64,000 nucleotides of DNA, taken from Bacteroidota bacterium. Lineage in GTDB: Bacteria; Bacteroidota; Bacteroidia; Chitinophagales; BACL12. This document shows positions 46,701 to 56,152 of the stretch, piece after piece. The stretch covers positions 124,001-188,000 of the forward strand of contig JADKEK010000005.1 of NCBI GenBank assembly GCA_016718035.1. The letters run 5' to 3'. The notes under the pieces are model-generated. The model made no database searches. It had not been told where the DNA came from and saw only the letters and a program-made list of their open reading frames with translations. The position numbers and the translations under genes were made by a program. Within the stretch, counting starts at the first letter, position 1. Each line of letters begins with the position of its first letter.

Positions 46701-48791
46701 AAGTTGATTAGTTGTTGGCAAATCTCCACCGTCATGTCCAGGTGTTATATTTACAGCTGTATAAGGGTTGGGATCACCTTCTAAATAAGTACAATAAACC
46801 ATTTTAATTAAATCATCAGCGGACCTATTTTTATAGGTTGCAAAATAAATGTGGGTTTTTGCTGAGTTTATGGGGTCTGCATACGAAGCCATTGTTGATA
46901 TGGGACTCCCAGTAATAGCAAGCGGATTTACTTGAGTTAAGTTGTAGATAGAAACTTCTGATAATTTCAACCAATTACTCTGATCGGTGGGAGATTGAAA
47001 CGCATTTAAATTTGAATATACTTCATTTGTCCCAGCATAAAATTTTTCAATATTGTTAAATGTTTTAAATTCAAATGGCATTAAAGGCATCATATATTTT
47101 CCTCTATCTTCGTCAGCATCAGAGACATCTCCACGGGGAACTTGGGGTCGAGAGGTATTAAGTCTTGCTCCCGAATTCATATCATAGGTGTTAAATGTAA
47201 TTGGTATAAAACCTTCTCCAATTGCCCATCCTGTACCATTATAACTCACAACACCATTGTAAGGAACTACATTTGAAATTGCAGCCTTATAGGCATCACA
47301 AATGCTGCCAAATGGGTGGGGTTCTTCAACTTCCGGTTTATCGTTAAAAATCCAACTGTTTCCATCCCCCGCAATGCCTAAAATTTTATAAGGCGCCATT
47401 TCAGTGGTTTCAATACTTTCAAAGTCAGCAATTGATAAACCATCACCATTTAAGTTTTGCCAAATATCGTCATTTTCAACACCCATCACTAAATTATCTG
47501 CAATTGGGCAAAAACTAATGCCACCGTCGGTTCCAATGTAAATTTCATCAGTATTTAACTCACTATTATATTTCATCCTAACTACCCTGATATCTCCATG
47601 TGTGTTTGAAAAATCTTTATCGCACTCAGGGTAATAAGTAACCGGTTCAATTGGAATTGTGAGTCCGTTTATTGCAGGTATTATACCTACATTAAGTTGC
47701 CTTTGATTAATACCAACAACAAATTTATTTGGATTACTTGCTAATACATGCAAATCAACCCATTCATTTGCAGGGTAAGTGTCTATTGGAAAGTAATGCA
47801 CCATTGTGGGTATGCCCCCAATTATTTGATACTCACATAAATAAGAATTATCATAAGTAAATTCATTTTCTATAAGATCTTTTGTTTTATATCGAATAAT
47901 GGAATAAAATTTACTTGTATTGACAAAGTAGGAGATAATAGTTGCAAATATTTGTTCATGAGGGGCTGGCACTATTTCGGGCATTGAAGTAATTGAAGAC
48001 CATGTTGGAGAAATAGAATTTGCATTGTTGGTAAACACAAATAATGATTGCGACCCTTCATGAGGTCCTACAACAGCATAATTAGGGTTGCCGGTTGCAA
48101 AATCTATATCCCAAACTTCAACACCTAAAGACATTGGATCAAGAATTGAATAATCCAATACTGCATTTTCATTCCATGTATAATAATTTTCTGTTGGTGA
48201 AGTATAATGACTATAAGTATTACGGACATAAATTTTTTCCCGATTGCCTACCCATATTTCATCATTATCAGGCCGGTATTCTATACAAGTTGTAAGTTCA
48301 TTTTTATTAAATTGGAATGAGAAACCCGACGGGTAATTTGCTTTGGGTTCTAACTCCCATTTACCATTGAATGGGTCAAAAAATACAATTCCCAAGTCAT
48401 ATCGATTTAATATTGAACCAAAATAGCCATATCCATATAATGCTGTAGTACTATAACTTGGTCCTTCAACAAATACATCAGCCTCTACTATTTCATTGAC
48501 ACCAACAGAGGGTAATTCATAAGAAAACAAATTCACCCAATTGGATCCACCGTTTGTTGTTTGCCACATCCCGCTGCCGCGTGTTCCTATTGTAATTTTA
48601 TTTGAGTTAACCGGATCAACATACAATGCCGTAACTCTTGCTAAATGGCTTTGTTCATCGTCAAATGGACCTAGGTTAATCCAATTTGAGTTTAAATCGC
48701 TTTGCTCGCATGTGAAAACTTGTGCTTTGGTTATTTGGATTAACAATACTATTGTCAATACCAAATGCATTTTTCCAATAATTGTGTTCAT
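43710..48791 (-). CDS. very large secreted propeller/beta-helix protein with T9SS sorting domain
   Basis: This 1693-residue protein has a signal peptide (MHLVLTIVLLIQITKAQ; ATG 48791 or 48770). The N-terminal ~860 residues look like sortilin/BNR-type propeller repeats (GTRGSGMWQTTNGGSNWVNL near 68, GKVYYSPDNGSTWFDKSEGL near 750). About 880-1290 resembles a right-handed beta-helix: IKPGATLTVQNCEIRMPKDG, then many short strands with N and F (VEGNYFTSL, IYRNTFENIEIGIRSQGNNS). A helical stretch (about 1330-1600) leads to a type A T9SS sorting domain (IYPNPVDNILYIEI ... GIYLIEVYSG). It probably acts on or adheres to polymer at the surface. It is 10 bases downstream of the 48802 gene. Confidence 0.82.
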   Translation of the reverse strand: MNTIIGKMHLVLTIVLLIQITKAQVFTCEQSDLNSNWINLGPFDDEQSHLARVTALYVDPVNSNKITIGTRGSGMWQTTNGGSNWVNLFSYELPSVGVNEIVEADVFVEGPSYSTTALYGYGYFGSILNRYDLGIVFFDPFNGKWELEPKANYPSGFSFQFNKNELTTCIEYRPDNDEIWVGNREKIYVRNTYSHYTSPTENYYTWNENAVLDYSILDPMSLGVEVWDIDFATGNPNYAVVGPHEGSQSLFVFTNNANSISPTWSSITSMPEIVPAPHEQIFATIISYFVNTSKFYSIIRYKTKDLIENEFTYDNSYLCEYQIIGGIPTMVHYFPIDTYPANEWVDLHVLASNPNKFVVGINQRQLNVGIIPAINGLTIPIEPVTYYPECDKDFSNTHGDIRVVRMKYNSELNTDEIYIGTDGGISFCPIADNLVMGVENDDIWQNLNGDGLSIADFESIETTEMAPYKILGIAGDGNSWIFNDKPEVEEPHPFGSICDAYKAAISNVVPYNGVVSYNGTGWAIGEGFIPITFNTYDMNSGARLNTSRPQVPRGDVSDADEDRGKYMMPLMPFEFKTFNNIEKFYAGTNEVYSNLNAFQSPTDQSNWLKLSEVSIYNLTQVNPLAITGSPISTMASYADPINSAKTHIYFATYKNRSADDLIKMVYCTYLEGDPNPYTAVNITPGHDGGDLPTTNQLDKAFITGLAIDFNNENVNNSEIWVSFGSNTLNEWGAGTHPEALWYVMDETNQSRTGKVYYSPDNGSTWFDKSEGLPNYPVIDLEYWKGSDDVIFAATGVGIYVWNKGLETWECFNTNLPLASAGDIEINYCTKTLRTCLYGYGVWETPLPDIKVESPSAYQPIEIYNDETWQYSQDAYTDIIIKPGATLTVQNCEIRMPKDGKIIVENGGKLVLDGATITNYCDFWDGIEVWGKGNSVPHPALEDVFTGEYPINDSDHGVVFLTNNAKIESAEVAITTYNSAYPTTSTFYGGIIVARYSEFHNNITSIDIRPFDVSPSNTDDDNINEFYMCKFSKDEQMPCDIYASSDVFLDDVDGVLFHACKFENTFSSCTDFNFPIGINSTNATYTVESDCNFAGEEGCEVNETYFSGYYRGVYASNSAARPRAIIIDDVHFINNERSILLSAVTQSEIFRNYFEIPDFSSKTGYGLYLEGCLNYHVEGNYFTSLGTLTSNSHFCSGILVENNHNIATQIYRNTFENIEIGIRSQGNNSKLQLRCNDFISPIHDYNIIVTSGTLGNQGICNATITQPAGNIFSFNGETESDFRIVPSGVTLNYRHHTESDYIPIDYTTTNINLHNCGVSGGDDCVSTLPGGIGGEGRMSTIEATGYQEAIDLELSKIDGGNTEGFIADIQGGVSPTEVKYLLDEASPYISNEVLVTMLAAEPLGTSEILDVMNNNYPISDTVATTLEVSNYNVPSPVIEALNEDIINNHLNVSAMTDLLATVSILETKREYAIMQSFNDLIKESKIDSALSIIDEEAGDWAQQLEIQFLSAASNYIDAEAALSNYTIFDETGENFITLYSVLIGLDSSGRTVSEITEVEESTLRSIANKETPSGIAAQNILDAVFQEKYPEVIDEIPELMVRLADFDINTTNQGFKIYPNPVDNILYIEITNWDEKINYWANIYDMKGIKVATYDLRKDYKLSWIETEKILTGIYLIEVYSGNQILGTQKIIFE

Positions 48792-48801
48792 GATAAAATA
48801 T

Positions 48802-50433
48802 TTAATGGGTAATTATAATAGGTAAGTTTGTTTGACTAATATTATCATAAGACAGATTAATAATGTAAAATCCTTTATTTAATTCTGAAATATTTATAGC
48901 GTTACCATTGATTATCAACCCGGATTTTAACACTACCCCGGTAATGGAATAAATAGTAAAGTGTAAATTTTTAATGCTTTTATTACGCACAAATATTACA
49001 TCATTTGCAGGATTAGGATATATTTCAATATCATTTTCATTTAGAGTGACGTTATCTATTTTAGTGGGCAAATCAAACGCCACTAACCACGCATCCATTG
49101 AAGGTTGGTCTGCAGGGTTATAATGACCGCATTCAACATCAAATGTAGGCATTTCAGCAATTGACTGGCTTGTGCTAAAGAAAAACAAGCTATTGTTTTT
49201 TACAATATGATTTCCTAAAATTGAACCACCAGAACTTTCAGAATTGCCACCTCCTCCAAAATTGATACTCCAAATTACATCAAGGCTTGAAGTAAGTTTT
49301 AATAACCAATAATCGTAATTTGTGCCATCATTATAATTACCTGGCAAATCACCATCTAGCGATGTAGACAATCCGGTTAAATATATATTTCCAAATTCAT
49401 CAAAAGTTGAATTTTTTATAAAATCTGCACCTGTTCCGCCAAAAACTTTCAAATCAATAAAATCCAAGTCATAATTAAATACAGCAACTGCCCCATCAAA
49501 TCCACCACCGATGCCATGTGTATCTTCAAATTTATCTGTAAGCGGGTTAGAGGAAGTGCAATTGTAAATTTTTCCATCACTCGCCCACAAAAAAGTGCCT
49601 GGTAATAATTTTAAATCTGTTTCTCCTGTAATAATATTTTCATCAACTATTACACCGGTGCTATCCATTTTTAGTAACCACCTTTTAAATATGTCACCAC
49701 CCACACCAGCCATATCGTGGTCATCACCAATACAACCTAAGTTCAGAATATAGTAGCCGCGTTCAATTTCTATTGAATTACTTAAAATGCCATCATCACC
49801 CGATGTTCCCATATTTTTTGACCATAGAATATTACCTAATGAATCGGTTTTAATTATGACAATATCATTACTAAATCCACTACCGTAGTGATCCGGAATA
49901 TCGCCGCCGGAAGAATTACTATATCCACATATTAAATAACCCTTATCTTGGGTTACCATCATTTCACTTGGGAAATCGCTCCCCGGACTGCCATAACTTT
50001 TGCTCCAGAGTTTTTGACCCAGTGAATCTGTGCGTACCAAAGTAATGTCACTTGACCCATGATTATCCAAAAAATCGCCATCCGTAGCATAGGTGTTGCC
50101 AAGGGCAACAAATCCATTATCGCTTAAAACTTCAACTTGATAAAAATTACTTGCATTGGTAAATCCCCCAAACGAACTATACCATTGGACATTAAAATCA
50201 CTATCGAATTTCATGAGTGTAGCTGGGCGTTCTAAATCTGATACTCCTTCTGCATCAAAATCAATACCCCCGTATTCAATACAAGTTATATACCCGCTGT
50301 CAACAGTAGGTTTTGCATCCATAAAATAGTCCCGATACGAAGAACCATAACAACGTTGCCAGGCAATACTCGGTTGCGCATACGCACAAAACCCCATCAT
50401 CAAAATAGCAAAAAACAATAGAAAACGCGTCAT
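48802..50433 (-). CDS. secreted propeller-type protein with T9SS sorting domain
   Basis: This 543-residue protein has a signal peptide (FLLFFAILMMGFCAYAQ). Repeated blade-like units of ~55 residues cover about 20-450, with recurring elements such as W-x(2)-CYGSSYRDYF, LWSKSYGSPGSDFPS, ILWSKNMGTSGDDG and KVFGGTGADFIKN. This is the pattern of the Bacteroidota 'T9SS C-terminal target' propellers whose blades end with xxW(S)xxxGGxxxD. A type A sorting domain (EIYPNPANDVIFV ... GFYIINL) ends it. It is transcribed ahead of the 43710 gene in the same direction with a 10-base gap, so both cargo proteins are probably made together. Confidence 0.82.
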   Translation of the reverse strand: MTRFLLFFAILMMGFCAYAQPSIAWQRCYGSSYRDYFMDAKPTVDSGYITCIEYGGIDFDAEGVSDLERPATLMKFDSDFNVQWYSSFGGFTNASNFYQVEVLSDNGFVALGNTYATDGDFLDNHGSSDITLVRTDSLGQKLWSKSYGSPGSDFPSEMMVTQDKGYLICGYSNSSGGDIPDHYGSGFSNDIVIIKTDSLGNILWSKNMGTSGDDGILSNSIEIERGYYILNLGCIGDDHDMAGVGGDIFKRWLLKMDSTGVIVDENIITGETDLKLLPGTFLWASDGKIYNCTSSNPLTDKFEDTHGIGGGFDGAVAVFNYDLDFIDLKVFGGTGADFIKNSTFDEFGNIYLTGLSTSLDGDLPGNYNDGTNYDYWLLKLTSSLDVIWSINFGGGGNSESSGGSILGNHIVKNNSLFFFSTSQSIAEMPTFDVECGHYNPADQPSMDAWLVAFDLPTKIDNVTLNENDIEIYPNPANDVIFVRNKSIKNLHFTIYSITGVVLKSGLIINGNAINISELNKGFYIINLSYDNISQTNLPIIITH

Positions 50434-50659
50434 AAGGTAAGATATTTAAGGGTAATGAGGATATTATTACTATCCAAATTTAATCTTTAATTTCAAAAAA
50501 ACAAATACCGGTTCAAATTTTTAACATAAGTTTATTAGTATATCAAATAAGTTATCCTTCTTATCACAAAACCCACATGTGAATTTAATTTGATATTACT
50601 TCCTTAAAAAGAGCTAGTGGATTTAGTGTAAGATATGTGGAAAATAAGGAAGAAGTTTT

Positions 50660-50986
50660 TTATTTCAGCTTCTCATTTTCCTGATGCCGGGTTGAATCAC
50701 GTTGCGTTTTTTTATCGAGATTTTTTTCAAGTGCTTCGGTAAGATTAATACCGGTTTGGTTGGCGATACATATTAATACAAACAATACATCAGCAAGTTC
50801 GTCGCTGAGTTGTTTGTCTTTATCGCTTTCTTTAAAAGATTGTTCACCATATTTTCTGGCAATAATTCTGGCCACTTCACCCACTTCTTCAGTGAGCATT
50901 GCCATGTTGGTAAGTTCATTAAAATAACGAACACCGGTAGTGTTTATCCAGCGGTCTATCGTGTCTTGCGCCTCCTGAATTGTCAT
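50660..50986 (-). CDS. MazG-like nucleotide pyrophosphohydrolase
   Basis: This 108-residue all-helical protein of the MazG/NTP-PPase superfamily hydrolyses (d)NTPs or non-canonical nucleotides to monophosphate and PPi. The metal-binding motif is present: MLTEEVGEVARIIARKYGEQ (EExxE) followed by LSDELADVLFVLICIAN (ExxD). One-domain length matches the short Bacteroidota group. The ATG is four bases after a TACATTTG box, so it may be leaderless. It is 37 bases downstream of the PorZ-like gene on the same strand but appears to have its own promoter. Confidence 0.9.
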   Translation of the reverse strand: MTIQEAQDTIDRWINTTGVRYFNELTNMAMLTEEVGEVARIIARKYGEQSFKESDKDKQLSDELADVLFVLICIANQTGINLTEALEKNLDKKTQRDSTRHQENEKLK

Positions 50987-50990
50987 AGTA

Positions 50991-50998
50991 CAAATGTA
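50991..50998 (-). promoter_or_regulatory. candidate -7 box of the MazG-like gene (TACATTTG)
   Basis: The minus strand reads TACATTTG-TACT-ATG: an exact TAnnTTTG match four bases from the start, the same arrangement as at the lytS-like gene. Confidence 0.45.
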
Positions 50999-51023
50999 TG
51001 CATTAACTACAGGAACAAATTAT

Positions 51024-53351
51024 TTATTTCCCGCTAATCATTAATATTTTAGCCACATAAGTTTGTGAGCCATCTTCATTTGAGCTGTAAACTAAATACA
51101 CACCTGTGGCAGCGCGGTTGCCTTCGTAACCTTTACCATCCCAAACGGCTTGTCCGCCTAATGCAGTTGTTTTATATATAACCCGTCCCGCCATGTCTGT
51201 AATATTTACATCTGCATCAGGAGTTAATCCATTGATTGCAATGGTGCCATTGTAATTTTCTCGAACAGGATTAGGAAATACAGATACATCATTAATTTCT
51301 GCTACACCTTCTGTTGCAGTTGAACGATAGGCAATAATACCTTTATCGGTGCCAAAATAAACATCGCCGGTAACGGGATCTATTTCGATATTTAATACTG
51401 TATTTGAAATAAGTGGTGAATTGTCGGCATTAAAATATAGTAATTGTTCCGTGCCATCTGCGCTAATTAAAAATGCGCCGCTATTTGTGCCAACCCATTT
51501 TCTATTTGCGCCATCAACAGCAATGGTATTTACAATATCGTTGCGCAATAATTGTTCGTAATATCCACCGAGATTAACCAAAGGTTGTGTGGCATCTCCC
51601 GCTGCTGTTCCGGTAAAAATTTCAGAGGGGTTATAAAAAATGGTAATGCCTTCACTTGTGCCTACCCAAATTTCATTTTGTTTGTCAACGGCAATGGCAT
51701 TAATATAATTCACATGTAAATTACCATTTCCGGAACCGGCGCCGAGTACTTTCACTAAATCATCACTTTCATCATCAATAGTGCCATTATCATTAAACAC
51801 TAAAATACCATTTCCGCGTGGTAACTGAATCCATTTAGTCTGAAAATCATCAATCGCAATGGCTCCTACCTGATTACCAATATCAGCTGGCATTTCCGGG
51901 TTAAACGATTTCCATGTGCCATCTGCTTTTTTTACTACTATACAGTCGGTAGCACCATAATTCGACATCCATAAATTGTTGGCATCATCTAGTGCTAATC
52001 CACCAATACGATAAGAATTAGTGTCACCCGCAACCATTTGTAAATAACCCTGTTTGTATAACAACATTTCGTTGGTATTGCGCCTGAATTCAATCAACCC
52101 GCCACCGTAAGAACCAAAATATACAATGTTATTGGTGATATCAACATCTACGGCAAGTAAATCAAAAACACTATCGAACAAGTTATATGAAAATTCATTA
52201 AAGGCCTGCCATTTGCCAAAACTATATGTAAAAAAGCCATCGCGATTGTAGGCATAATTCCACGAAGCATTTATTTCACCGGGTGCAACAAATAATTCGT
52301 TGTTGATACTTTTCATATCAAAAACTTTATCGCTAAACGGACCATTTGGCAAATAAGAATTATAGGTTCCGTTGTTATATTTTATTAATCCGCGAAATGC
52401 ATCTGCAATCCAAATATTTCCCTCTTCATCTAAATCACTTTGACCCAGATAATTAAATTCGGTGTCGTTGACAATTTCAGTTAATGTTCCGTCACCATCT
52501 ACCATTATTACGCGACAAGAATCGGCCGGAGAATTTGTTCCAAATACTTGTGTGATTAATAAATTATTATTTACGGTGCGCACATCATTTGTTTGCCAAA
52601 TAGTATCGTAAAAATAATTTTCCCATATGCCTTCATTGTATTGATATAATGTATCGGCAACTTGTGCAAATAGCATATTATTATAAACGGTAACAAAACG
52701 AACAGCACCTTCGGGCAGGTTGTTGGTTCCGCTTGTTTTATTCCATTTTGAAAAATCCTGTAAATTCGATTCTGATAATGCCCCTTGATACAATCCATTT
52801 TCAGTTGCGGCAAAAAAAGAATCTGCAAACACAGTGCATTGATTTACCTGTATACTAGCTTCATCGGTATCTGTAAAAAAGAAAGTGGCAGGACTCTCAC
52901 GAGCTTCGATATCAAACAATACCAATCCAAAACCACAGCTTAAAATAACAGTGTCACCATAAAAGGAGGCGCTATAAATATTTTTATCACCACTTATGTT
53001 GCTGGATTGAATAAACGGGTAGTTATAAATTTCGTTGTCGAACAGGAAGTCGAGGTTGCTATTGGTATAAGCAATTACCAATGTTTGATTAGCCTTGTTA
53101 TAATTAATCCCTTTTATGCCAATATCAGAAAAACCGGCTGCCGTACTCAATTTAGTATAAGAGTTGTCGGTTTTGTCGTAGCTAAACACTGAACGGGTGT
53201 TTGCTGCATACACTTTGTCGCCGGCATCTGCAACCATAACCGTTCCGCTATAAGGCAGGTGTGAGGTCCATTGGCCAATGGCAACATTTTGGCTTTTGAG
53301 TATACAAAGGCAGAACAGGCCGGTTAAAAACAAGGTAAAACGCTTCATCAT
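51024..53351 (-). CDS. porZ: PorZ-like T9SS component (two-component-regulator propeller protein)
   Basis: PorZ is a surface component of the type IX secretion attachment complex (with PorU, PorV and PorQ), needed for cargo to be fixed to A-LPS. The 775-residue product has the PorZ layout and almost the length of the Porphyromonas protein: signal peptide (LFLTGLFCLCILKSQ), two seven-bladed propellers (about 25-690) and a T9SS-type C-terminal domain. Conserved N-terminal motifs are IGQWTSHLPY, VYAANTRSVFSYDKTD, SDIGIKGINYNK and FYGDTVILSCGFGLVLFDIE. The C-terminus reads VFPNPVRENYNGTIAI ... AVWDGKGYEGNRAATGVYL. The ATG 53351 or 53348 both fit. This supports an active T9SS in this genome. Confidence 0.85.
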   Translation of the reverse strand: MMKRFTLFLTGLFCLCILKSQNVAIGQWTSHLPYSGTVMVADAGDKVYAANTRSVFSYDKTDNSYTKLSTAAGFSDIGIKGINYNKANQTLVIAYTNSNLDFLFDNEIYNYPFIQSSNISGDKNIYSASFYGDTVILSCGFGLVLFDIEARESPATFFFTDTDEASIQVNQCTVFADSFFAATENGLYQGALSESNLQDFSKWNKTSGTNNLPEGAVRFVTVYNNMLFAQVADTLYQYNEGIWENYFYDTIWQTNDVRTVNNNLLITQVFGTNSPADSCRVIMVDGDGTLTEIVNDTEFNYLGQSDLDEEGNIWIADAFRGLIKYNNGTYNSYLPNGPFSDKVFDMKSINNELFVAPGEINASWNYAYNRDGFFTYSFGKWQAFNEFSYNLFDSVFDLLAVDVDITNNIVYFGSYGGGLIEFRRNTNEMLLYKQGYLQMVAGDTNSYRIGGLALDDANNLWMSNYGATDCIVVKKADGTWKSFNPEMPADIGNQVGAIAIDDFQTKWIQLPRGNGILVFNDNGTIDDESDDLVKVLGAGSGNGNLHVNYINAIAVDKQNEIWVGTSEGITIFYNPSEIFTGTAAGDATQPLVNLGGYYEQLLRNDIVNTIAVDGANRKWVGTNSGAFLISADGTEQLLYFNADNSPLISNTVLNIEIDPVTGDVYFGTDKGIIAYRSTATEGVAEINDVSVFPNPVRENYNGTIAINGLTPDADVNITDMAGRVIYKTTALGGQAVWDGKGYEGNRAATGVYLVYSSNEDGSQTYVAKILMISGK

Positions 53352-53451
53352 CGCAGAGCAAATTTCCGAAATAGAACCATATAACGCATAAAACAGCTAA
53401 ATATTTCAGTAAATCCTTCATCAATACCGTAAACAGCGGCTGTTAATTTAG

Positions 53452-53459
53452 TATCTTTG
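53452..53459 (+). promoter_or_regulatory. candidate -7 box for the MMPL transporter gene (TATCTTTG)
   Basis: TATCTTTGC is a very typical Bacteroidota -7 sequence, here 15 bases before ATG 53475. A -33 element is not evident. Confidence 0.5.
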
Positions 53460-53474
53460 CCATCCTTTTTAAAT

Positions 53475-55985
53475 ATGGTTTGGAGGGCACTAGGTAGGAT
53501 AATTTTAAGGAATCGCTGGGCGTTTTTAGCGGCATGGGTGGTAATTACTGCCTTCATGACCTATGAAACCACCCGTGTAAAGCTTAGTTATGAGTTTTAC
53601 AAAACGGTGCCTGAGGACAATGCGGCCTATCAGGACTACGAAGATTTTAAGGCGATTTTTGGTGAAGAGGGAAATGTCCTGTTTCTAGGCATTCAAAGCG
53701 AGCGTTTTTTTGAACTGGACTACTTTAACGACTGGTGCGCACTCGAAAAATCGATTAAGGAAATTGAGGATGTTGAAAGTACCCTTTCTGTGCCCAGCAC
53801 CTATAACCTGGTTAAAAACATTGCAGAGCGCAGGTTCGACATTCAGCCTTTAGTGGTTAATCAACCTAAAACTCAGGCTGAGCTCGATTCTATCAAAAAC
53901 GACTTTTTACGACTTCCCTTCTATAAAGACCGAATTTATAGCCCCGACTCCAATACTTATGTGATGCTGATTGCCATCGACAGAGAAGTATTGAACTCGC
54001 CAAGAAGGATTTCGTTAATCAATGAATTAAAAGAGAAAACAGAGGCCTTTGGTGCTGAGCATCAAACAGATATAAAATATTCCGGACTACCATATATCAG
54101 ATATTATCAGCTTTCCACAATTACCCGGGAGGTTAAGTTATTCCTCATTTTAGCGATAATAATTACCATTATCGTACTGTATATCCTGTTCCGAAGCTGG
54201 GACGCCGTGGTGTTTCCTTTGCTTATTATTGGTTCGGGAGTGGTTATTTCCACAGGGTTTATGGCGTTATTGGGCTATGAATTTACGGTATTAACCAGCC
54301 TTGTGCCGAGTTTACTCATTGTAATGGGTATTCCGAATTGTGTGTATCTATTAAACAAATACCATCACGAAGTTCGCCGAAACGGCAATAAAATCAAATC
54401 GCTGAGCCTTACTGTCGAAAAACTCGGGTTTGCCACTTTTATTACCAATATGACCAAAGCGGTTGGGTTTGTGGTATTTTGTTTTACCAATGTGCGCATA
54501 TTAGAAGAATTTGGTCTTATTGCCACAATTGGTGTGCTGGCAACCTTTATTATTTCATTGGTAGGTATACCGGTGGTGTATAGTTTTTTACCTCGCCCTA
54601 AAGCAAAACAAACAGAATATCTTGAAAGCAAACAGCTGAAATTTATTTTAGGTAAACTTGAACTTTGGACAAGCAATCACCGCCGTCAAATTTTTATTTC
54701 TGCTATCATCATCATTATTATTTCAACTTTTGGTGCTTCGCGATTAAAGTCAAAAGGATATATACTTGATGAGGTAAAAGAAACTACTGAAGTGTATCAG
54801 GACATGAAATTTTTTGAACGTGTATTTCATGGTGTGATGCCTTTCGAAGTAATGGTAACAAAAAAACAAGTGGTAACATTTGTTCAGGATACCATTATCA
54901 ATGAACATGTTACTTATGTTGACACCGATACCATAATTAATTATGATACACTTGTGGTAAAACGTCCCGATACTTCAGGCACAAGTGTAATGGGTATGAA
55001 CACCCTGCAAAAAATTGCACAGCTGCAGGATACACTGGCAACATATCCTCAACTTTCCACTTCGTTATCTATTCTCGACGGATTAAAATTTGCACGTCAG
55101 GCATATTATAATGGCAGTCAGCGATATTATTCATTACCCAATTTTAATAACCTGACCACCAACGATTTAAAAGTAAAAGATTATCTCGAAAACTCAGGCC
55201 AGAAGGGCGTTTTGGAGAATAGATTTGTTGATTCAAAAGGCGAAATTGCGCGAATTAGCGTTCAGGTTGCCGATATCGGAAGCGATAGTATGCCTAAATT
55301 AATGGCGGATATTCAACCTAAAATAGATGCCATTTTCGACAAAGAAAATTATGATGTTCGTATAACAGGAACCAGCGTTGTTGCCTTATCAGGTTATCAA
55401 TATTTAATTGACGGATTATTTGAAAGTTTATTAATTGCATTAATTGTTATTTCGCTGATATTGTTATATCAATTCCGCAGTTTGCGCATGCTGGCAATTT
55501 CATTTTTACCGAATTTAATTCCGCTGTTTATTACAGGGGCAATTATGGGCTTTATGAATATTGCGATTAAACCTTCAACAGTATTAATATTTAGTATTGC
55601 CTATGGTATGTGTGTCGATTTCACTTGTTATTTTATTGCAAAATATAAACACGATTTAATTCGCAACAGTTTTAATATTCCAAAAACGGTAATGAGCAGT
55701 TTGCAGGAAGCAGGGGTAAGTATGATTTATACCTCATTAATTTTATTCTGCGGATTTTTCATATTTGTGTTCAGCAAATTTGGTGGCACTGTAAATATGG
55801 GATTACTCACGTCAATCACTTTATTAGTTGCCCTGTTTAACAATTTATTATTGTTGCCGGCATTGATTCTGCTATTTGAAAAAGGATTAAATAAATCGAA
55901 CAGTAAGTTGCGTGCCCGTGCTGCTGAAAAGGCAAACAGGCCATTTACCGACTTAATTAATAACGATACTAAGGATATCAAATAA
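53475..55985 (+). CDS. MMPL/RND-superfamily transporter
   Basis: This 836-residue membrane protein has the RND/MMPL duplicated plan: one helix near the start (WAFLAAWVVITAFMTYE), a periplasmic domain (about 30-215) and six helices (about 218-375, including LFLILAIIITIIVLYILF). It continues with a seventh helix (RRQIFISAIIIIIISTFGA), a second periplasmic domain and five more helices (about 655-800). It resembles 'predicted exporters' that move lipids or hydrophobic compounds. ATG 53475 is used; a TTG six codons upstream falls inside the -7 box. No adjacent periplasmic adaptor or outer-membrane gene is present. Confidence 0.87.
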   Translation: MVWRALGRIILRNRWAFLAAWVVITAFMTYETTRVKLSYEFYKTVPEDNAAYQDYEDFKAIFGEEGNVLFLGIQSERFFELDYFNDWCALEKSIKEIEDVESTLSVPSTYNLVKNIAERRFDIQPLVVNQPKTQAELDSIKNDFLRLPFYKDRIYSPDSNTYVMLIAIDREVLNSPRRISLINELKEKTEAFGAEHQTDIKYSGLPYIRYYQLSTITREVKLFLILAIIITIIVLYILFRSWDAVVFPLLIIGSGVVISTGFMALLGYEFTVLTSLVPSLLIVMGIPNCVYLLNKYHHEVRRNGNKIKSLSLTVEKLGFATFITNMTKAVGFVVFCFTNVRILEEFGLIATIGVLATFIISLVGIPVVYSFLPRPKAKQTEYLESKQLKFILGKLELWTSNHRRQIFISAIIIIIISTFGASRLKSKGYILDEVKETTEVYQDMKFFERVFHGVMPFEVMVTKKQVVTFVQDTIINEHVTYVDTDTIINYDTLVVKRPDTSGTSVMGMNTLQKIAQLQDTLATYPQLSTSLSILDGLKFARQAYYNGSQRYYSLPNFNNLTTNDLKVKDYLENSGQKGVLENRFVDSKGEIARISVQVADIGSDSMPKLMADIQPKIDAIFDKENYDVRITGTSVVALSGYQYLIDGLFESLLIALIVISLILLYQFRSLRMLAISFLPNLIPLFITGAIMGFMNIAIKPSTVLIFSIAYGMCVDFTCYFIAKYKHDLIRNSFNIPKTVMSSLQEAGVSMIYTSLILFCGFFIFVFSKFGGTVNMGLLTSITLLVALFNNLLLLPALILLFEKGLNKSNSKLRARAAEKANRPFTDLINNDTKDIK

Positions 55986-56137
55986 CCTGCTTAGTTAGTT
56001 ATTCAGGCCACCTGCGCGGTTCGCCAGACTCGTCGTTTTTACCCTTTAGTATTGCCTAATACACGGCAAATTACCCGAATTTGTATTGGTGTCTACCTAA
56101 AACCGGCGGAAATCCTACTCTTTTGCCTCGAAACAAT

Positions 56138-56145
56138 TAATTTTG
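56138..56145 (+). promoter_or_regulatory. candidate -7 box for ileS (TAATTTTG)
   Basis: An exact TAnnTTTG match. Transcription would start near 56152, so the leader would be about 36 bases long and begin with the hairpin at 56153. Confidence 0.45.
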
Positions 56146-56152
56146 CACGCTT

